Part shown: positions 61,683 through 64,000 of the stretch, piece after piece
Layout: each line of letters starts with the position of its first letter
Position numbering within the stretch: position 1 is the first letter of the stretch
DNA from: Macrolepiota albuminosa
Taxonomy: Eukaryota > Basidiomycota > Agaricomycetes > Agaricales > Agaricaceae
Direction of reading: 5' to 3'
Assembly: GCA_027475525.1 (NCBI GenBank)
Contig: JAMWFC010000055.1
Coordinates: 2,319,042 to 2,383,041 of the forward strand
Length of the DNA: 64,000 nucleotides
Notes under the pieces: generated by a model
What the model was told of the DNA's origin: nothing
Seen by the model: the letters and a program-made list of their open reading frames with translations, nothing else
The model's database searches: none
Made by a program: the position numbers and the translations under genes

Positions 61683-63903
61683 ATGTCCTTCCGTATTCCA
61701 ACTCCGCCCCCCATGCCTTCTCAGGCAGCTCAAGAAGCTGCATATGCCTACATTGCCAAGGCCAACCATTTTATTCGACATATCGAGGGCGTTGGCGCCG
61801 AGGCATCCCGAAACTTAGTGGTTGGCGTGATGAAGCTTCTGGAACGATGGTATGAGGTGCGGGTCCTTGGCATTGGCTGGGATCGTGAGATCAAGGTGCG
61901 GGAGTGGTGCTGCACATGGTATGTCGATAATCGTAGTGCCAAGTGGTTAGCGCCCTTCTCCCACTTCGTAAGTTGTTTGTGCTGCCTGCCGTGTCGCTTA
62001 GCTGATTGCTCCCTAGGCGCCTCCCTCTGTCCTCACTATTGAAGATGAACTTGAGGACATTCTTTCTGGCACGTTGCCGATGACCGTAAGCGCATCGGCA
62101 ACCGAGTAAGAAGCTTCTGACCTTTCCTTCTCTAGCTATGGACTGAACTATCTCCTTGTAGTAAACAAGAGGTACTGGAGCCCCTTGCTCAGTTGCAGAT
62201 CGAGCAGGAACAGGAGGAGGCTGCCGCTTCTGCTGCTGCGCATTCCTTGGCAGTGGCAAGGGCAGAGCTCGCCAAGGAGCAGAAGAAGGAGTCCATTGGC
62301 AAGGGTTCCAGCAAGGGGTCTCACACCGGCAGTGTTCAGAGCCCCACACTGCTGGCAAGCACAGGGGGTTCGCCTTCTAAGCCTGGCAAGGCTTTGAAGA
62401 AGAAAGTGAGTCTGTTGTCGTTGGTGTTTCTTCTTACCGATGGCGACTTTTGCTAGTCTCGCAAGGGGAAGGGCCCTCAATACGAGGTATGCTGTAGTGA
62501 CTCTTTGCCGACTTTTTACTGACTCTCTCCCAGCTCCCTAGTCAGACAACGTTTGACGACAAGGAGCTGAGGGGTTTGCTCTTGCCACGCTGGGAAGACG
62601 TAGTCATGGATGAGGGCATTGAGAGAGTAGTGGAGTTGCCCAAGATGAAGAACAAGTGCACGGTTTCCCTGGCAACGTGCCAGGAGTTTAAGGATTTGTG
62701 TGGAGCGGTAAGTCGCCTTAGCTTTTGTATGATTTGGTACTCAAGTAAGGGTAGTGTGACAAATGTTAGGCCGATAACGACCCCGAAAATTGCTGGTTCC
62801 CCACTGGCGCCCAACCTTGTTACCGCTGCGGCACTCTCAAGTGTGCTTGTACAATCGACGGCGCCAAGAGTCGTGAGCGTGGCGGAGCGCCTGATCTCTT
62901 CATCGAGAAGACCTTTTCCTGGGCGGTTTTGGTCAAGTGGGCTAGGGAGTTTGTCGAGGGGGAACGTAAGGAGGTTGCCGCTAGGAGAGCGGCAAAGATC
63001 AGCAAGTCCTCCTTGGCGCTGCCGACACGCCAAGGAGATGAATCGGAATCAGTCGAACAGCGCGGCGCTGGCGAGCACCAGGAAAAACGCAAGGCCTCCT
63101 CCCCAAGCAAGGGCAAGGGTAAGGCCAAGCGCATACGCATCGAGTCGCCCCCCTCCTCTCCAACTGCTGAGGACACAGAGATGAGGGAACTTGGAGAAGC
63201 CCTTGCCGCCAGCTGCCTCCCTCCCATTAGCGGTGAGGCTGGCCCCAGCCGCTTACTGTCCCCCCTCACCTTGCCTGAAAACGCGCCACTCGATGTTTCG
63301 ACTACTGGCGCCCCAGGAGATGAAGGTGACGTCGTAATGGGAGAGCCCACTAGTGCGCAGGAGTTAGCTGGGGAGGAGAGGACACGTGGAGGTTCGCCTA
63401 GTTGCGAGGAGGTAGAGGGCGGCAATGAGGATGCCGAGGGGGAAATGGAAGAGACTTTGCGGGACGTCCCTGGCGAGTCCCAGGAGTTGCCAACATTGGA
63501 GCCTGCCACCCCCTGGGTAAGTGAGGGCAACTTAGCGACGCAGCACTGGACGAGCTCGAGTGGGCCTTCGTTGTGGACCTCCCAGCCTCAGCCAAGAGTT
63601 GCTGGCGACTCTTACAAGTGGCTGGGGGAAGACTTGGTCTATCCTGTGGTGGCCCTTTACCCTCCCCAGGTGATAGAGCGGATGGCGGCGTGAGCGGTAC
63701 TAGGTCGTGAGCACGAATGAGCCCGGGAGCAAATTATGGCTTCACAACTGCGGTATTCCAACTTGACTAGGAGTATGGATACCTTGCAGGAGTACCAAGC
63801 CAACTGCAACGAGGCTCTGGAGTGGCAAACCCTTAACCACGTGCAAGTTGGCAACCTCTTGCCGCTCGACGACTCCATGTCGCTTACCAAAGATGAAGAC
63901 TGA
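61683..63903 (+). pseudogene. gypsy-3 antisense gene, decayed
   Basis: All six exons of the gypsy-2 gene are found at matching positions: 61683-61967, 62017-62085, 62136-62405, 62457-62486, 62534-62707 and from 62755. Exon lengths are identical except exon 3 (one codon longer) and exon 6. In the cysteine cluster the Trp codon after the second Cys is TAG (62767-62769). A small deletion creates TGA at 63691-63693, and a CGA-to-TGA change follows near 63718. The conserved exon structure across a diverged copy shows that splicing of this antisense gene is an old family trait. Confidence 0.85.
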
Positions 63904-64000
63904 CAGACCTCAGGGTAGATAGGCCGTTTGTATATAGACTTTTGTTTGTTCCCATACACATATATACATCTCTTGCCACCTTCTTGCCAAGTGGAAGGAT

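Larger units (their letters stand above)
60503..64000 (-). mobile_element. gypsy-3: third copy of the same Ty3/gypsy family, 3' part only (runs off window)
   Basis: The minus-oriented 3' LTR (60503-61513) is followed by the polypurine tract and the antisense gene on the plus strand (61683-63903). Sequence equivalent to the convergent 3' region reaches the window edge. pol and gag should lie beyond 64000. It is more diverged than gypsy-1 and gypsy-2 and has nonsense mutations in the antisense gene. Confidence 0.9.

Noticed and set aside
1..64000. CRISPR array, rRNA genes or bacterial-type operon features
   Set aside because: None seen; gene structure is clearly eukaryotic with spliceosomal introns.

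Overview
The window looks like nuclear DNA from a filamentous basidiomycete, most likely a mushroom-forming Agaricomycete. The evidence is genes split by very short (about 47-60 bp) GT-AG introns, an HSP110 gene and a small cysteine-rich secreted protein, Ngaro-type tyrosine-recombinase retrotransposons with A1-B1-A2-B2 repeats, and nested Ty3/gypsy elements. No species can be named from sequence alone.

Layout. 1-9.3 kb is a host gene block: a partial TAPT1/DUF747-like membrane protein gene (minus), a decayed fucosyltransferase-like gene (plus), a zf-HIT (ZNHIT3/Hit1-like) gene, an intron-containing tRNA-Asn(GTT), and an HSP110/Sse1 gene with a five-unit heat-shock element upstream. 9.3-38.6 kb is a three-level nest: Ngaro-1 (9325-38563) contains a plus-strand Ty3/gypsy element (gypsy-1, 11131-33811), which contains a second, minus-strand copy of the same family (gypsy-2, 20302-31505). 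Both gypsy insertions have 4-bp target duplications. 38.6-48.3 kb carries a small unknown gene and a head-to-head inverted duplication of an APH-type kinase gene. One kinase copy is cut by a second Ngaro (Ngaro-2, 41756-47897) with no target duplication. 48-55.6 kb is host-like: a secreted cysteine-rich protein and a 1117-residue disordered protein. 55.6-59.7 kb is an old, CpG-depleted block with a decayed Tc1/mariner element. 60.5-64 kb is the 3' half of a third gypsy copy.

How the parts relate. All three gypsy copies carry, antisense to gag-pol and next to the 3' LTR, a six-exon gene for a protein of about 660 residues with a six-cysteine cluster. The same elements are packed with the hexamers TTRSCG/CGSYAA, about tenfold above expectation in the LTR by hand count. 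A retrotransposon with its own antisense, spliced, putative DNA-binding protein gene and a dense short motif is the best candidate here for an undescribed system. The link between the two is inference.

Caution for users. Every close tandem duplication of this size that I found (ten in all) has a period of exactly 77 bp, in unrelated sequence contexts. This looks like a k=77 de Bruijn assembly artefact. Removing one copy makes the gypsy-1 LTRs equal in length, makes the A repeats of both Ngaro elements equal, and restores the gypsy-2 pol frame. Some apparent frameshifts are therefore probably not biological.
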